Origin: Alistipes sp.
GTDB lineage: Bacteria > Bacillota > Clostridia > Oscillospirales > Ruminococcaceae
Reading direction: 5' to 3'
DNA: 64,000 nucleotides
Assembly: GCA_023667265.1 (NCBI GenBank)
Contig: JAMPAJ010000001.1
Location: forward strand, 266,698 to 330,697
Of the stretch, positions 7,794 to 17,244 are shown piece by piece. A program made the position numbers and the translations under genes. The notes under the pieces are model-generated. The model was not told where the DNA came from and ran no database searches. It saw nothing but the letters and a program-made list of their open reading frames with translations. Position 1 is the first letter of the stretch. Each line of letters begins with the position of its first letter.

Positions 7794-8816
7794 ATGTGGG
7801 TGGTATATCATAGCAGCGATAAATTTGCAGAGGTCACAGCTGTTTCAATGACCTCGCTGTTTGAAAATAACAAAAGCTTTGACGAAATAAATGTATTATA
7901 TATTGAGAAGGAAATGTCCGGCAGCAGCAAGAGGAAGCTCCGGAGCATTGCGGATAAATATGGACGAAAAATAGAATTCGTCGCAATGCCGAACTGGTCG
8001 GAGAAACTTGATATAAAACTCTCCACAACTAAAAAAGGATGGCTCGGATTTGGTTATAACAGACTTTTTATTACTGAGCTCCTTCCCGAGGATGTCGACA
8101 GAGTTCTTTATCTCGATTCCGATACTATCATAGAGGGCGATCTGACGGAATTGTGGAATCTCGATTTTAAAGATTGCTATATAGCCGGCGTAGATGACTG
8201 TCTTAGCGTCAGGTATGCAAAGCTTGTAGACCTTCCGGATAATGGGACGTACTGTAATTCGGGAATGCTCCTTATGAATCTGAAAAAATGGCGTGAGGAC
8301 AATGTAAAACAGCGTTTTATAGATTATATATATGAAAAAAATGGTTTCTTTGTTTTTAATGAGCAAAGCATTTTGAATCATATTTTTGCCGGACGTATTT
8401 ATATTCTTCCGCCGGAGTATAATACCGTGACTATCGTATTTGCCCTTGAATATAAGGAGATGCATACCCTTAGAATGCCGAGAAATTATTCGTATACCGA
8501 GGAACAGTATCTGAATGCAAGAAAAAATCCTAAGATCGTTCATTATACAGGACTTTTTCTTGTGCCGAACAGACCTTGGGAAGCAGGAAGCACTCATCCT
8601 CATCTCAATGCGTATATCAAGTATAAGAAGATGACTCCGTGGGCGGATTCTCCGTTTATGGCGGATAATCGCGGAACAGCGGTAAAGCTTGGACAGAAGC
8701 TGTGCCTTGCCTTGCCAAAAGCCGTTACCCTCAGAAGCGTATCGCTGATATATAATTATCTGAGACCGATCATGTTTGAACGGAAACGAAAAAAGTTCTT
8801 AAAGACAGGCAGGTAA
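7794..8816 (+). CDS. Glycosyltransferase family 8
   Basis: A 340-residue soluble GT-A glycosyltransferase, retaining type, similar to galactosyl and glucosyl transferases of LPS and capsule. The metal-binding DxD is VLYLDSDTI at about residue 105, NSGMLLMNLKKW follows, and HYTG near residue 255 is the second metal ligand region. About 70 C-terminal residues are basic, as in membrane-associated members. The ribosome binding site is AGGGGAATAA. A 76-base gap before it has no promoter I can defend. Confidence 0.9.
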   Translation: MWVVYHSSDKFAEVTAVSMTSLFENNKSFDEINVLYIEKEMSGSSKRKLRSIADKYGRKIEFVAMPNWSEKLDIKLSTTKKGWLGFGYNRLFITELLPEDVDRVLYLDSDTIIEGDLTELWNLDFKDCYIAGVDDCLSVRYAKLVDLPDNGTYCNSGMLLMNLKKWREDNVKQRFIDYIYEKNGFFVFNEQSILNHIFAGRIYILPPEYNTVTIVFALEYKEMHTLRMPRNYSYTEEQYLNARKNPKIVHYTGLFLVPNRPWEAGSTHPHLNAYIKYKKMTPWADSPFMADNRGTAVKLGQKLCLALPKAVTLRSVSLIYNYLRPIMFERKRKKFLKTGR

Positions 8817-8821
8817 GCGTA

Positions 8822-9553
8822 ATGATAACACCAAAACAGATAGCAGAAAAAACTATGTCGAGTGAAAAAAGGGCAAGTGCAAAAAATGACCTTTTCGCTT
8901 TTTACATAGGAAGACCTATTTCGTATGTATTGACGATCCCGTTTTTGTACACCAATATACGCCCTAACACCATTTCGCTGATTTCGATAATTCCGCAGAT
9001 AATAGGATTTATTCTTTTTTATCTTGCTGAAAACAAGTCGGTTCTTGTCATAGCATGGCTTATGTTCTTTCTCTGGAATCTCCTTGACGGTGTTGATGGC
9101 AACGTTGCGAGATACAAGAAGGAGTTTTCAAAACTTGGCAGCGTTTATGATGCTATGAGCGGATATCTTGCTTCAGCCCTTTCGTTTTTCTCGATGGGAA
9201 TTGCTGCGGCGCATTTTGACAACATATGCGATTCAATCCTTCCCATGGACAAGGACGTCTATCTCGTCCTCGGAGGTCTGTCGGCGCTTTTCACGCTTTT
9301 TCCGAGACTTATAATGCACAAAACAATTTCACATTTAATGGACAAGGAGTTCACAAAGGCCGTTTCAGATCGTTCGCATTTCAGTCCGTTAAAAGTGATC
9401 GCTTTGAATCTCAAATCCACTACCGGCGGAGCCCAGGTATTGATGCTGGCGGCGATACTGACAAATACCTCAGATGTATTCACAGTTTTCTATTTTATGT
9501 TTAATGCTCTTGTTATGCTTGCGTCACTGAAATCTATTTTAAAGGAGAAATAA
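8822..9553 (+). CDS. CDP-alcohol phosphatidyltransferase family protein
   Basis: A 243-residue membrane protein with about six hydrophobic segments. The family motif D-x2-D-G-x2-A-R-x8-G-x3-D-x3-D is seen as LLDGVDGNVARYKKEFSKLG then SVYDAMSGY: three of the four aspartates are present but the fourth, normally the catalytic base, is Gly. Canonical members move a phospho-alcohol group from a CDP-alcohol onto a hydroxyl. The following gene encodes a cytidylyltransferase that could supply the CDP-alcohol, and the two are 1 base apart. The pair probably installs a phosphodiester-linked alditol or similar group (inference). The missing Asp may define a subfamily or an altered reaction. Confidence 0.85.
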   Translation: MITPKQIAEKTMSSEKRASAKNDLFAFYIGRPISYVLTIPFLYTNIRPNTISLISIIPQIIGFILFYLAENKSVLVIAWLMFFLWNLLDGVDGNVARYKKEFSKLGSVYDAMSGYLASALSFFSMGIAAAHFDNICDSILPMDKDVYLVLGGLSALFTLFPRLIMHKTISHLMDKEFTKAVSDRSHFSPLKVIALNLKSTTGGAQVLMLAAILTNTSDVFTVFYFMFNALVMLASLKSILKEK

Positions 9554-9554
9554 T

Positions 9555-10271
9555 ATGAATTATGCGGTTATAATTGCCGGAGGTTCGGGTCATAGAATGG
9601 GACAGGAGATTCCTAAACAGTTTATTAATGTATATGATAAGCCTGTTCTCGTATATACGCTTGAAAGTTTTCAGAAACACGCTCAGATCGACGCTATCGA
9701 GGTCGTTTGCATTGACGGCTGGCACGATATTCTATGGGCTTATGCAAGGCAGTTCAATATCACAAAGCTGAAGTGGGTCGTTTCCGGCGGTGAAACAGGT
9801 CAGGAGTCTATACGTAATGGTGTGTATAATCTCGAAGGCATCGCTGCTGAGGACGATATAGTCATTATACATGATGGTATTCGTCCGCTTGTTGACGACG
9901 CTGTTCTTTCAGATGTTATAGTAAAGTGCAATAAGTACGGAAATGCTGTCACATCTATGCCATATAACGAGCAGATTTTTGTCGTAGATGATGATATTTC
10001 TACTATAAAATACATCCCCAGAGAGACTTTGAGGCGCGTTTCGACTCCTCAGGCATATAAATTCGGAAAGTTAGACAGTGCATATCACGAAGCCTTTGAA
10101 AAGGAAATTGGCATCTATGGCTCGTCATATACCAATACGATGATGGTGGAGCTTGGCGAAAGGCTGTACTTTGCTGCCGGCTCAGATAAAAATATAAAGC
10201 TTACAACAAAGGATGACCTGGAGTTGTTCAAGGCTTATATCAAGGCTGACAAAGATACATGGCTTAAATGA
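9555..10271 (+). CDS. IspD/TarI-family cytidylyltransferase
   Basis: A 238-residue CTP-dependent nucleotidyltransferase. The N-terminus VIIAGGSGHRMGQEIPKQF has the G-x-G-x-R-M and PKQF signature of the 2-C-methylerythritol-4-phosphate and ribitol-5-phosphate cytidylyltransferases, with IHDGIRPLV and RVSTPQAYKF further in. In a polysaccharide operon next to a CDP-alcohol phosphotransferase the product is more likely CDP-ribitol or another CDP-alditol than an isoprenoid intermediate. No ribulose-5-phosphate reductase (TarJ) is present; the SDR at 10284 may make or modify the substrate. AAAGGAG lies 7 bases before the ATG. Confidence 0.88.
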   Translation: MNYAVIIAGGSGHRMGQEIPKQFINVYDKPVLVYTLESFQKHAQIDAIEVVCIDGWHDILWAYARQFNITKLKWVVSGGETGQESIRNGVYNLEGIAAEDDIVIIHDGIRPLVDDAVLSDVIVKCNKYGNAVTSMPYNEQIFVVDDDISTIKYIPRETLRRVSTPQAYKFGKLDSAYHEAFEKEIGIYGSSYTNTMMVELGERLYFAAGSDKNIKLTTKDDLELFKAYIKADKDTWLK

Positions 10272-10283
10272 GAGGAGAATATT

Positions 10284-11354
10284 ATGAGACTGCTGAGCAA
10301 CGACATCTATATAAGCGATGTTAAAATGGCTGCCGGATGTGGAATAAATTGGGATAAACTCAGGGATTCTTCTATTGTTATCTCGGGTGCGACAGGTCTG
10401 ATCGGAAGCTTCCTGATAGATACAATTATGTATAGAAACAGAAATAGTGGTCTGAATTGCAAAATATACGCGCTTGGAAGAAGCTCCGCAAAGGCAGAGA
10501 GCAGATTTTCTGAATATATCTCGGACGATAGTTTTGAATTTGTGCAGTGCGATATCTGCAAAGCTGAGGATATTGTAATTGATGGCGATGTTGACTACGT
10601 TTTCCATGCTGCAAGCAATACGCACCCTGTTGCCTATGCAAGCGACCCTATCGGAACTATTACCGTCAATGTCATTGGCTTGCAGTCGCTTCTCGAATTT
10701 GCACGGCAGCACAATGTAAAACGTTTTCTGTTTGCCTCGTCTAATGAGATATACGGTGAAAACAGAGGCGATTCTGAGAAATTCAGCGAAGATTACTGCG
10801 GATATATTAACAGTAATACGCTGCGTGCCGGTTATCCGGAGAGCAAACGTGTCTCTGAAGCTCTTTGCCAGGCATATATCAAGCAGTATGGCATGGATAT
10901 AGTAATACCGAGACTTACTCGTTCTTTTGGTGCAACTATGCTTAATACTGATACGAAGGCAGTTTCACAGTTTATTAAAAAGGGCGTAAATCGAGAGGAC
11001 ATTGTTCTAAAAAGCAAGGGCGATCAGTTCTATTCGTTCACATATGTTCCTGATGCCGTCACAGGCGTGCTTTACTGTCTTACCGAAGCGTTGTGCGGAG
11101 AAGCATACAATATTTCAACAGAGTCGTGTGACATAACTCTCCGGGATCTTGCTCAGCTTATTGCGGACTATGCAGGGACAAGGGTTATTTTTGACATTCC
11201 GGATGAAACGGAAGCTCTCGGTTTTTCAAAGGTCACAAAGGCGATACTCGACAGCTCCAAGCTGAAAAAAATAGGTTGGACGCCATATTTTGACATAAAG
11301 ACAGGGATTGAACATACGATTGAAATTATGAGAGCAATGGAGGAAATGTCATGA
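10284..11354 (+). CDS. NAD-dependent epimerase/dehydratase (extended SDR)
   Basis: A 356-residue extended short-chain dehydrogenase. After a 30-residue N-terminal extension comes ISGATGLIGSFL (NAD binding), then VFHAASNTHP, FASSNEIYGE and the catalytic Tyr/Lys in AGYPESKRVSE. It resembles UDP-glucuronate decarboxylase and NDP-sugar 4-reductase or epimerase relatives. In this operon it may act on the CDP-4-keto-6-deoxyhexose from RfbG or on the alditol precursor used by the cytidylyltransferase. GAGGAG precedes the ATG; the end overlaps the next gene by ATGA. Confidence 0.87.
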   Translation: MRLLSNDIYISDVKMAAGCGINWDKLRDSSIVISGATGLIGSFLIDTIMYRNRNSGLNCKIYALGRSSAKAESRFSEYISDDSFEFVQCDICKAEDIVIDGDVDYVFHAASNTHPVAYASDPIGTITVNVIGLQSLLEFARQHNVKRFLFASSNEIYGENRGDSEKFSEDYCGYINSNTLRAGYPESKRVSEALCQAYIKQYGMDIVIPRLTRSFGATMLNTDTKAVSQFIKKGVNREDIVLKSKGDQFYSFTYVPDAVTGVLYCLTEALCGEAYNISTESCDITLRDLAQLIADYAGTRVIFDIPDETEALGFSKVTKAILDSSKLKKIGWTPYFDIKTGIEHTIEIMRAMEEMS

Positions 11355-12313
11355 ATAAGATACTTACAATATCCATCGCCGCTTATAATGTCGGCAGATA
11401 TATAAGAGAAACCCTTGATTCTCTTGTTGTGCCGGAAATCCTTGATAAGCTTGAGGTATTTATTATAGATGACGGCGGAAAGGACGATACCCTTGCCATA
11501 GCACAGGAATATGCCGATAAATATCCGGATGTATTTTTCCCTGTTCATAAGGAGAACGGCGGATATGGTTCTACAGTAATGTGGAGCGTTGAGCACGCTT
11601 CAGGCAAGTATTTCAAGCTTCTTGACGGCGACGACTGGTTTAGTTCTGAAAGTCTTGCAAAGCTTGTAAAACGCATGGAGAAATCTGATGCAGATGCCTT
11701 TGTTTCAAATACGGCAAAGGCGGTCGACGGCGAAAAATCGCACGAAATGTACGAATTTACCCATGAGCTTGATGGCAAGAAAATAACTATTGCAGAAGCG
11801 GCTAAGTATCCTGTGGTAGCTATGTGGGCGTATGCTTTCAAGACTTCTGTCGTAAAAGAAAACTTCCGTCCGCTGCCGCTGCATACGCTGTATACCGATC
11901 AGATATATGTAATGTATTCTCTTTGCGGAGTCGAGAATATTGAATATTTTGGCGAAGTTATATACAATTGGAGACTCGGAAGAGACGAGCAGAGCAACAG
12001 CATAAACAGCATTCGCAAGCATTATCGTGAGATTATTGACGTGGCAGATATCATAAATGAATTATATACGGAAAAGAAAAGCAGCGATTTGTCAGGCGGA
12101 CTTCCATATATGCTTAAAAGAGCTGCAGCGTACTATTCCAATTCAATCGCAATGCTCCTGAAGCTTGAAAAAACAAGCGAAAACAAAAAGCTTATCGTTG
12201 ATTGGGAAAAATCAACAAAGGCTAAGTATCGGGATATTTACGATGCGGCAGCTGCGGCAAAGAAGCTGCTTCTGCTCAGAAAATCAAACTATCTTTCATA
12301 CAAATTCATATGA
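11351..12313 (+). CDS. Glycosyltransferase family 2
   Basis: A 320-residue inverting GT-A enzyme. It begins ILTISIAAYNVGRYIRETLD, followed by VFIIDDGGKDDT and the metal-binding LLDGDDWF. The region after residue 190 is helical and specific to the acceptor. It overlaps the SDR stop by 4 bases and would add one sugar of the repeat unit at the cytoplasmic face of the membrane. The donor is not predictable. Confidence 0.92.
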   Translation: MNKILTISIAAYNVGRYIRETLDSLVVPEILDKLEVFIIDDGGKDDTLAIAQEYADKYPDVFFPVHKENGGYGSTVMWSVEHASGKYFKLLDGDDWFSSESLAKLVKRMEKSDADAFVSNTAKAVDGEKSHEMYEFTHELDGKKITIAEAAKYPVVAMWAYAFKTSVVKENFRPLPLHTLYTDQIYVMYSLCGVENIEYFGEVIYNWRLGRDEQSNSINSIRKHYREIIDVADIINELYTEKKSSDLSGGLPYMLKRAAAYYSNSIAMLLKLEKTSENKKLIVDWEKSTKAKYRDIYDAAAAAKKLLLLRKSNYLSYKFI

Positions 12314-12351
12314 TAAAAATACAAGACTCACATTAAACGCAGGTTTTTAAA

Positions 12352-13596
12352 ATGAAAATTAAAAATACGTTCAGTCTTAAAACATATGAAGTGTTTTTCT
12401 TCGCTGCATATGGGATATTTCTATTTTTTTCCACGCTGAGTACATCTCTTTATTATAAGTATTTCAGCGGCGGAATATATTCCTTGATAATTCTTATGTG
12501 CATGATGATAATTACAGTCGGGGAAATTATACACAGCGGAAACCACAATTTTAAAAAGCAGGCGGCTATTGCGGCGGCTGCTTTGATATATATTGTCGTT
12601 TCTTATACAAGCGGATCTTTTTTTACGACTATAGGTCTTATTCCGTTCTTGTTGATTTCGGCGGCTCGGATAGATTTCAGAAAAATTGCAAAATTTACGG
12701 CTATTGTATCTTTTGCTATATTGGTTTTCGTTATTTTATCTTCAAAGATTCATATTATTCCGGATCTTACAGTTCATTCGGACAGCGGCAGAACAAGAGA
12801 ATTTCTCGGTTTCAGATTTCCGTTGAATGCACCGGCGATTATGTTTAATACCACTGCGCTCTGGCTGTATTACAGAAAGGATTCATTGAAAATTATTGAG
12901 GCAGCCGTTTTGCTGCTGATAAACCTGTGGTTGTATAAAAAGACAGATTCTAAACTTTCTTTTGTGTCGTCTGTAATTATCATAGCAATATTTGTATTGT
13001 TGTGCATTGTCATGAAATCTGCGGAGGATTTTCTCGTAAAAAGGAAGAAACTGACTTTCTTGCTGGCATCTTCTTTCGTTATTGCGTTTACTTTTTCTAT
13101 CTTTGCTGCTCTGGCGTATGATCCCGACAAGGATTGGATGAGATCGCTTAACAGAATGACCGAGGATAGACTTGAATTTGCAAGTATATCTCTTAAACAG
13201 TATGGTGTAACGCTGTTTGGAGAGGATATTCCCTGGGTCGGTTATGGACTTGATGATTCAGGAAATTTAGCTGCGACAGTATATGCAAAATATTTTTATG
13301 TTGATAATATGTATATTCAAGTAATGCAGCGATATGGCTTGATCTTTATTGCATTCTACATTATATTCAATACAATGGCGATGTTTAAATGCCGTAAAAA
13401 TAAAGATATTTTTATGCTTCTTATAGTTTCGCTTATCTGTATGAAGTGCATAATAGATAATCTGTCGTTCTATATGTATTATAACACTTTTTGGTTCATT
13501 ATAAGCTGTCAGCTTCTGAATCGAGTTAAATTTAAAGACACATATGTATACAGATACTTTATGAAAAGAATCAGAGCAGCCCATACTCGGCTCTGA
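12352..13596 (+). CDS. wzy: O-antigen/capsule polymerase, Wzy type
   Basis: A 414-residue polytopic membrane protein with about ten to twelve hydrophobic segments and a large outward loop (about residues 270-325). As usual for Wzy there is little sequence identity to rely on; supporting signs are the membrane topology, GRTREFLGFRFPLNAP in the first loop (compare the R-x-x-LG-x-x-x-P-N motif of streptococcal Wzy) and YVDNMYIQVMQRYG near residue 320. It would join flipped repeat units outside the membrane. The codon use is the most AT-rich of the operon, a common sign of transfer for this gene class. Confidence 0.8.
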   Translation: MKIKNTFSLKTYEVFFFAAYGIFLFFSTLSTSLYYKYFSGGIYSLIILMCMMIITVGEIIHSGNHNFKKQAAIAAAALIYIVVSYTSGSFFTTIGLIPFLLISAARIDFRKIAKFTAIVSFAILVFVILSSKIHIIPDLTVHSDSGRTREFLGFRFPLNAPAIMFNTTALWLYYRKDSLKIIEAAVLLLINLWLYKKTDSKLSFVSSVIIIAIFVLLCIVMKSAEDFLVKRKKLTFLLASSFVIAFTFSIFAALAYDPDKDWMRSLNRMTEDRLEFASISLKQYGVTLFGEDIPWVGYGLDDSGNLAATVYAKYFYVDNMYIQVMQRYGLIFIAFYIIFNTMAMFKCRKNKDIFMLLIVSLICMKCIIDNLSFYMYYNTFWFIISCQLLNRVKFKDTYVYRYFMKRIRAAHTRL

Positions 13597-13630
13597 AGAG
13601 TTTGGAACAACCTGTTACGGAGGTACTTAA

Positions 13631-14752
13631 ATGAGAAAAATCTGCGTCGTTACTTGGTATAAAAGTCCTAATTACGGAACCCAGCTTCAATCTGCTTCTC
13701 TCTGTAGATACCTTGAGGAACAGGGCTTGGACGTATGTATACTGCACAGCTTCAAGGTAAAGGAATACCTGATAAAGCATCCGAGTCTGCTGTATGCACG
13801 TGTTAGGATGAAGCTTCATAATAAGGAAAAGGAGAAGTTTTTTCACCCGACACCTTATGAGATAACGCCTGAGCAGCAAAAAAACATCGACAGATATATA
13901 AAAGATAATTTCAAGCCTGTTTCTGTCAGAACAATGGCTCAGTGGAAACAAATGATAAGCGACAAGATGATGTTCATTACAGGCAGCGATATTATATGGC
14001 AGCCGGCGCTGGGCGTTCCAAATAAGATGTTCCTTGATTTTGCACGCTTTGAGAATCTTACACGTGTAGCTTATGCTTCGAGTACCGGTGCAAAAACGCT
14101 TCCGGAAAAATATAATAAATATTATAAAAAGCTTCTTAGCGGATTCAAAGCAATAAGTACAAGAGAAAAGAACTCGGCTGATTATTTTTCAAAGCTTCTC
14201 GGCAGAAATGTTGTAAAGGTTATTGATCCTACTCTGCTGCATGATAAGGATTTCTATGATAACTTTGCAGCAAAAGCACAGCTTGGGAATATTCAGGATC
14301 AGAAATATGTCCTCTGCTACTTTGTCATGGAGGATAAACGCTACTGGGATTATATGAAGCTTGTAACAAAAAAATACAGTGGTTATAACATTGTTGTACT
14401 TCCTATGCACTATTCTGACGAGAAGAAAGAATATACCGTTGTGAAGCACGGCACGGCGTATGAATTTATCAGTCTTATAAAAAATGCCGAATTTATCGTC
14501 ACAGATTCGTTCCATGCAGCAGTGTTTTCTTTTATTTATGACAAGGAATTTTACGTATTGAAAAGATCGCGCTCCGATGAGGATGAAAAGTTTAATGATC
14601 TTGTAAATAAATACGGTCTTGAATCAAGAATCATAAAAGATGAAACAGCTTTTGAGCGAAATACAGATACGGATTATTCCAAAGGAAAGCAGTCGCTTAA
14701 TGAGGACAGAAAGTTCGCATACGATTTCCTGAAAAATGCTCTGGATCTGTAA
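13631..14752 (+). CDS. Polysaccharide pyruvyl transferase family protein
   Basis: A 373-residue protein of the CsaB/WcaK/EpsI family (PF04230). The opening VVTWYKSPNYGTQLQSASL has the conserved N-Y-G-x-x-L-Q, GSDIIWQP is the conserved mid motif, and FIVTDSFHAAVFSFIYDKEF is the C-terminal nucleotide-binding signature. Characterised members use phosphoenolpyruvate to put a ketal pyruvate on a sugar, giving negative charge. A nitroreductase-like gene two genes on is a frequent partner of this subfamily in capsule clusters of gut bacteria. GGAGGT lies 7 bases before the ATG. Confidence 0.85.
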   Translation: MRKICVVTWYKSPNYGTQLQSASLCRYLEEQGLDVCILHSFKVKEYLIKHPSLLYARVRMKLHNKEKEKFFHPTPYEITPEQQKNIDRYIKDNFKPVSVRTMAQWKQMISDKMMFITGSDIIWQPALGVPNKMFLDFARFENLTRVAYASSTGAKTLPEKYNKYYKKLLSGFKAISTREKNSADYFSKLLGRNVVKVIDPTLLHDKDFYDNFAAKAQLGNIQDQKYVLCYFVMEDKRYWDYMKLVTKKYSGYNIVVLPMHYSDEKKEYTVVKHGTAYEFISLIKNAEFIVTDSFHAAVFSFIYDKEFYVLKRSRSDEDEKFNDLVNKYGLESRIIKDETAFERNTDTDYSKGKQSLNEDRKFAYDFLKNALDL

Positions 14753-14793
14753 AATAATACTGTTTTAAACTAAAAAGAGTAAGTGGAGTATAT

Positions 14794-16203
14794 ATGAATA
14801 AGAAAAATTCTCTTGCAAAAAGCACGTTTATAATCTCAATAGGTACTTTTCTGCCAAAACTTGCGAGCTTTATAACGCTTCCAATACTTACAGGATGTCT
14901 TACTAAAGAACAGTACGGTACTTATGACATAATAACCGTACTTGTTTCTCTGTATCTGCCGTCGCTTACTCTTCAGTTGAAATCCGCAGCTTTCAGATTT
15001 CTCTTAGATGTTAGGGAAGATAAGGAAAAGCAGAAGAAAATAATTACAAATATCTTCTCTTTGACAGTGCCTATATCGGTTATTTCTCTGCTGATACTAT
15101 TTATATTTCTTCCGGGGGCATCATCAGCTGTAAGACTATGGATATGCGGCTATTATCTTGCAGATATCCTTGTAAATACCGTAAGGCAGATGGCAAGAGG
15201 ATTGGGAAAGAATCTTGATTATTCAATAAGTGCTATTATAAGCGCCTTGGGTAAAATGATCTTCGCGGTTATATTTGTATGGGAACTGAAATGGGGACTC
15301 ATCGGAGGCATTATAGCACTATGTCTTGCATGCTTCATGTCTCTCATATATATTGTTTTCCGTCTAAAGATATGGAAATACATTGATATGACGTTGGTTG
15401 ATAAGGACGTTACGAAAAGTATGCTTGGTTATTCATGGCCGATAGTTCCAAATGAAATGTCACTGTGGGTTATGAATATGTCTGACAGATTGATCGTCAC
15501 AAATGTTCTGGGAATCGCTGTAAACGCCGTATATGCAGCGGCTACAAAGATTCCGCAGCTTATAAATCTTGCTCAGAGCGCTCTTAATCTTGCGTGGCAG
15601 GAATGCGCCGCTCTTACCGTAAAGGATAAGGATTCAAATGATTATTATACGGAAATGTTCGACACTATGCTCAGATTGCAGGGCGGAGTTTTCGGCGTTG
15701 TTGTAGGTTCTGCGCCGATACTTTTCAAGATACTGATAAAAGGTGCGTATGAAGATGCTTATGCACATATACCTATACTTTGTGCCGGACTATTTTTCTC
15801 AGGTATGGCAATATATCTCGGTGGAATATATCTTGCATATAAAGCGTCAAAAAGTGTTGGATTAACAACAATAGGAGCAGCTGTTGTAAACATAGTTGTC
15901 AATATTTCACTTATCAATTTTATCGGGATATATGCGGCGTCCATCTCGACATTAGTAAGCTATATCTGTCTGTTTATATTCAGATCCGTTAATATCCGCA
16001 AACTGGTAAAAATAAAATATAATTTCAAAACACTTACAATTATTTTACTTATAATGTCCGTAGAGGTTATAATGTTTTATCAGGGAACGACTATGTTTAA
16101 TATCATCAATGCAGTTTTCGGATATTCTGTATGTCTGATACTTAATAAGGACATTATTAAAGCAATGTTCGTCACTATCGGTAAGAAGTTTAAACGCTCT
16201 TAA
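14794..16203 (+). CDS. wzx: Polysaccharide flippase, Wzx type (MOP superfamily)
   Basis: A 469-residue membrane protein with about 13-14 hydrophobic segments. The start KSTFIISIGTFLPKLASFI then LPILTGCLTKEQYGTYDII is typical of Wzx/RfbX: a first helix, the L-P-I-L-T loop and the E-x-Y-G motif. It translocates the undecaprenyl-linked repeat unit. Its presence with Wzy marks this as a Wzy-dependent pathway rather than an ABC-transporter one. GTGGAG lies 6 bases before the ATG. Confidence 0.9.
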   Translation: MNKKNSLAKSTFIISIGTFLPKLASFITLPILTGCLTKEQYGTYDIITVLVSLYLPSLTLQLKSAAFRFLLDVREDKEKQKKIITNIFSLTVPISVISLLILFIFLPGASSAVRLWICGYYLADILVNTVRQMARGLGKNLDYSISAIISALGKMIFAVIFVWELKWGLIGGIIALCLACFMSLIYIVFRLKIWKYIDMTLVDKDVTKSMLGYSWPIVPNEMSLWVMNMSDRLIVTNVLGIAVNAVYAAATKIPQLINLAQSALNLAWQECAALTVKDKDSNDYYTEMFDTMLRLQGGVFGVVVGSAPILFKILIKGAYEDAYAHIPILCAGLFFSGMAIYLGGIYLAYKASKSVGLTTIGAAVVNIVVNISLINFIGIYAASISTLVSYICLFIFRSVNIRKLVKIKYNFKTLTIILLIMSVEVIMFYQGTTMFNIINAVFGYSVCLILNKDIIKAMFVTIGKKFKRS

Positions 16204-16218
16204 CAAAAGGAGGATAAA

Positions 16219-17145
16219 ATGGAATTTATTGATAAACTTAAAAGAACTAAGCATAATACGATAAATTCATTTAAATATATGCGTTCTGTTAATGGTGCAG
16301 TTTCAAAGGAGCTTTCGGCGCTTCTTCTTTGTCATGCACTGGAGAAGGGCATGGGTATTCCGAATGTAAAAAAAGGCTATGGAAGGGAAAAAACAGAAAA
16401 GCTGACGGGTATCCTGCTTAAAATGGCAGAAGATAAAAAAACAGAAACCTATACATTCAAGGAATGTCTTGCGATCCTGAAAGCCTATTTTGATTACCAG
16501 GAATCGGTCGGCGTAGATGTTTCAGAGCTGAAAGCAAAGGCTGAACCTCTTCTTTCAAAGTATACAACGGAATACATCGGCGGTTATAAGGTTATCGAAA
16601 AAGACGAGCTTCTGACAGGTACAAAAATTGATTTTGAGCGCTTTGTTATGTCGAGACACTCGATGAGAACATATTCCGACGAGCCCGTTTTAAAAGAAGA
16701 GTTCCTTAAAGCGGTGTCTCTTGCCAAGAGAGCTCCTTCTGCCTGCAACAGAGAACCCTGGAGAGTCTATTATTCGCTGGATAAGAAAAAATGCAGACAG
16801 ATCGCTTCGGCAGTTCCTCCGCAGAGCTTTCTTGACGAAATCCCTTATTTCTGCGTTGTTACAACGGATAAATCGCTCTTCAATGCAGGAGAAATTAATC
16901 AGTGGTACGTAAACGGAGGTATATTTCTCGGATACCTCGGAATGGCTCTGCACAGCTGTGGAATAGGAAGCTGTATTTTTCAGTTCCCTATTTTCTCTGA
17001 TACCGCTTCAAAGCTGAGAACAGATATGTCGATTCCAAAAAATGAGGAAATTATCGCAGTTGTCGGATACGGAAAATTTGCCGATAAGGCTAAATGCATC
17101 TGCGCTGACAGGCGTCCGGATGAGGATATTGCAGTTTGCAGATAA
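16219..17145 (+). CDS. Nitroreductase-family flavoprotein of polysaccharide clusters
   Basis: A 308-residue protein. About 130 N-terminal residues are helical and specific to this group; the C-terminal 170 form an FMN-binding nitroreductase fold with SRHSMRTYSDEPV, APSACNREPWRVY (phosphate-binding Arg/Ser/Asn) and GMALHSCGIGSC. Such proteins recur beside pyruvyl-transferase-family genes in capsule operons; their reaction is not established. AAAGGAGGATAA before the ATG is the strongest ribosome binding site of the operon. Confidence 0.82.
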   Translation: MEFIDKLKRTKHNTINSFKYMRSVNGAVSKELSALLLCHALEKGMGIPNVKKGYGREKTEKLTGILLKMAEDKKTETYTFKECLAILKAYFDYQESVGVDVSELKAKAEPLLSKYTTEYIGGYKVIEKDELLTGTKIDFERFVMSRHSMRTYSDEPVLKEEFLKAVSLAKRAPSACNREPWRVYYSLDKKKCRQIASAVPPQSFLDEIPYFCVVTTDKSLFNAGEINQWYVNGGIFLGYLGMALHSCGIGSCIFQFPIFSDTASKLRTDMSIPKNEEIIAVVGYGKFADKAKCICADRRPDEDIAVCR

Positions 17146-17244
17146 TGACCCTCTCCAAAACTGTCAGCGTGATGTAAGGGAACATTGGAGTTCCAAGGAA
17201 ATATTGGGCAGATAAGTCTGAAAAACTTACCGAAAGGAATTATT

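Noticed and set aside
16219-17145. Dedicated antibiotic-reducing nitroreductase
   Set aside because: The long N-terminal extension and the operon context fit the polysaccharide-linked group.
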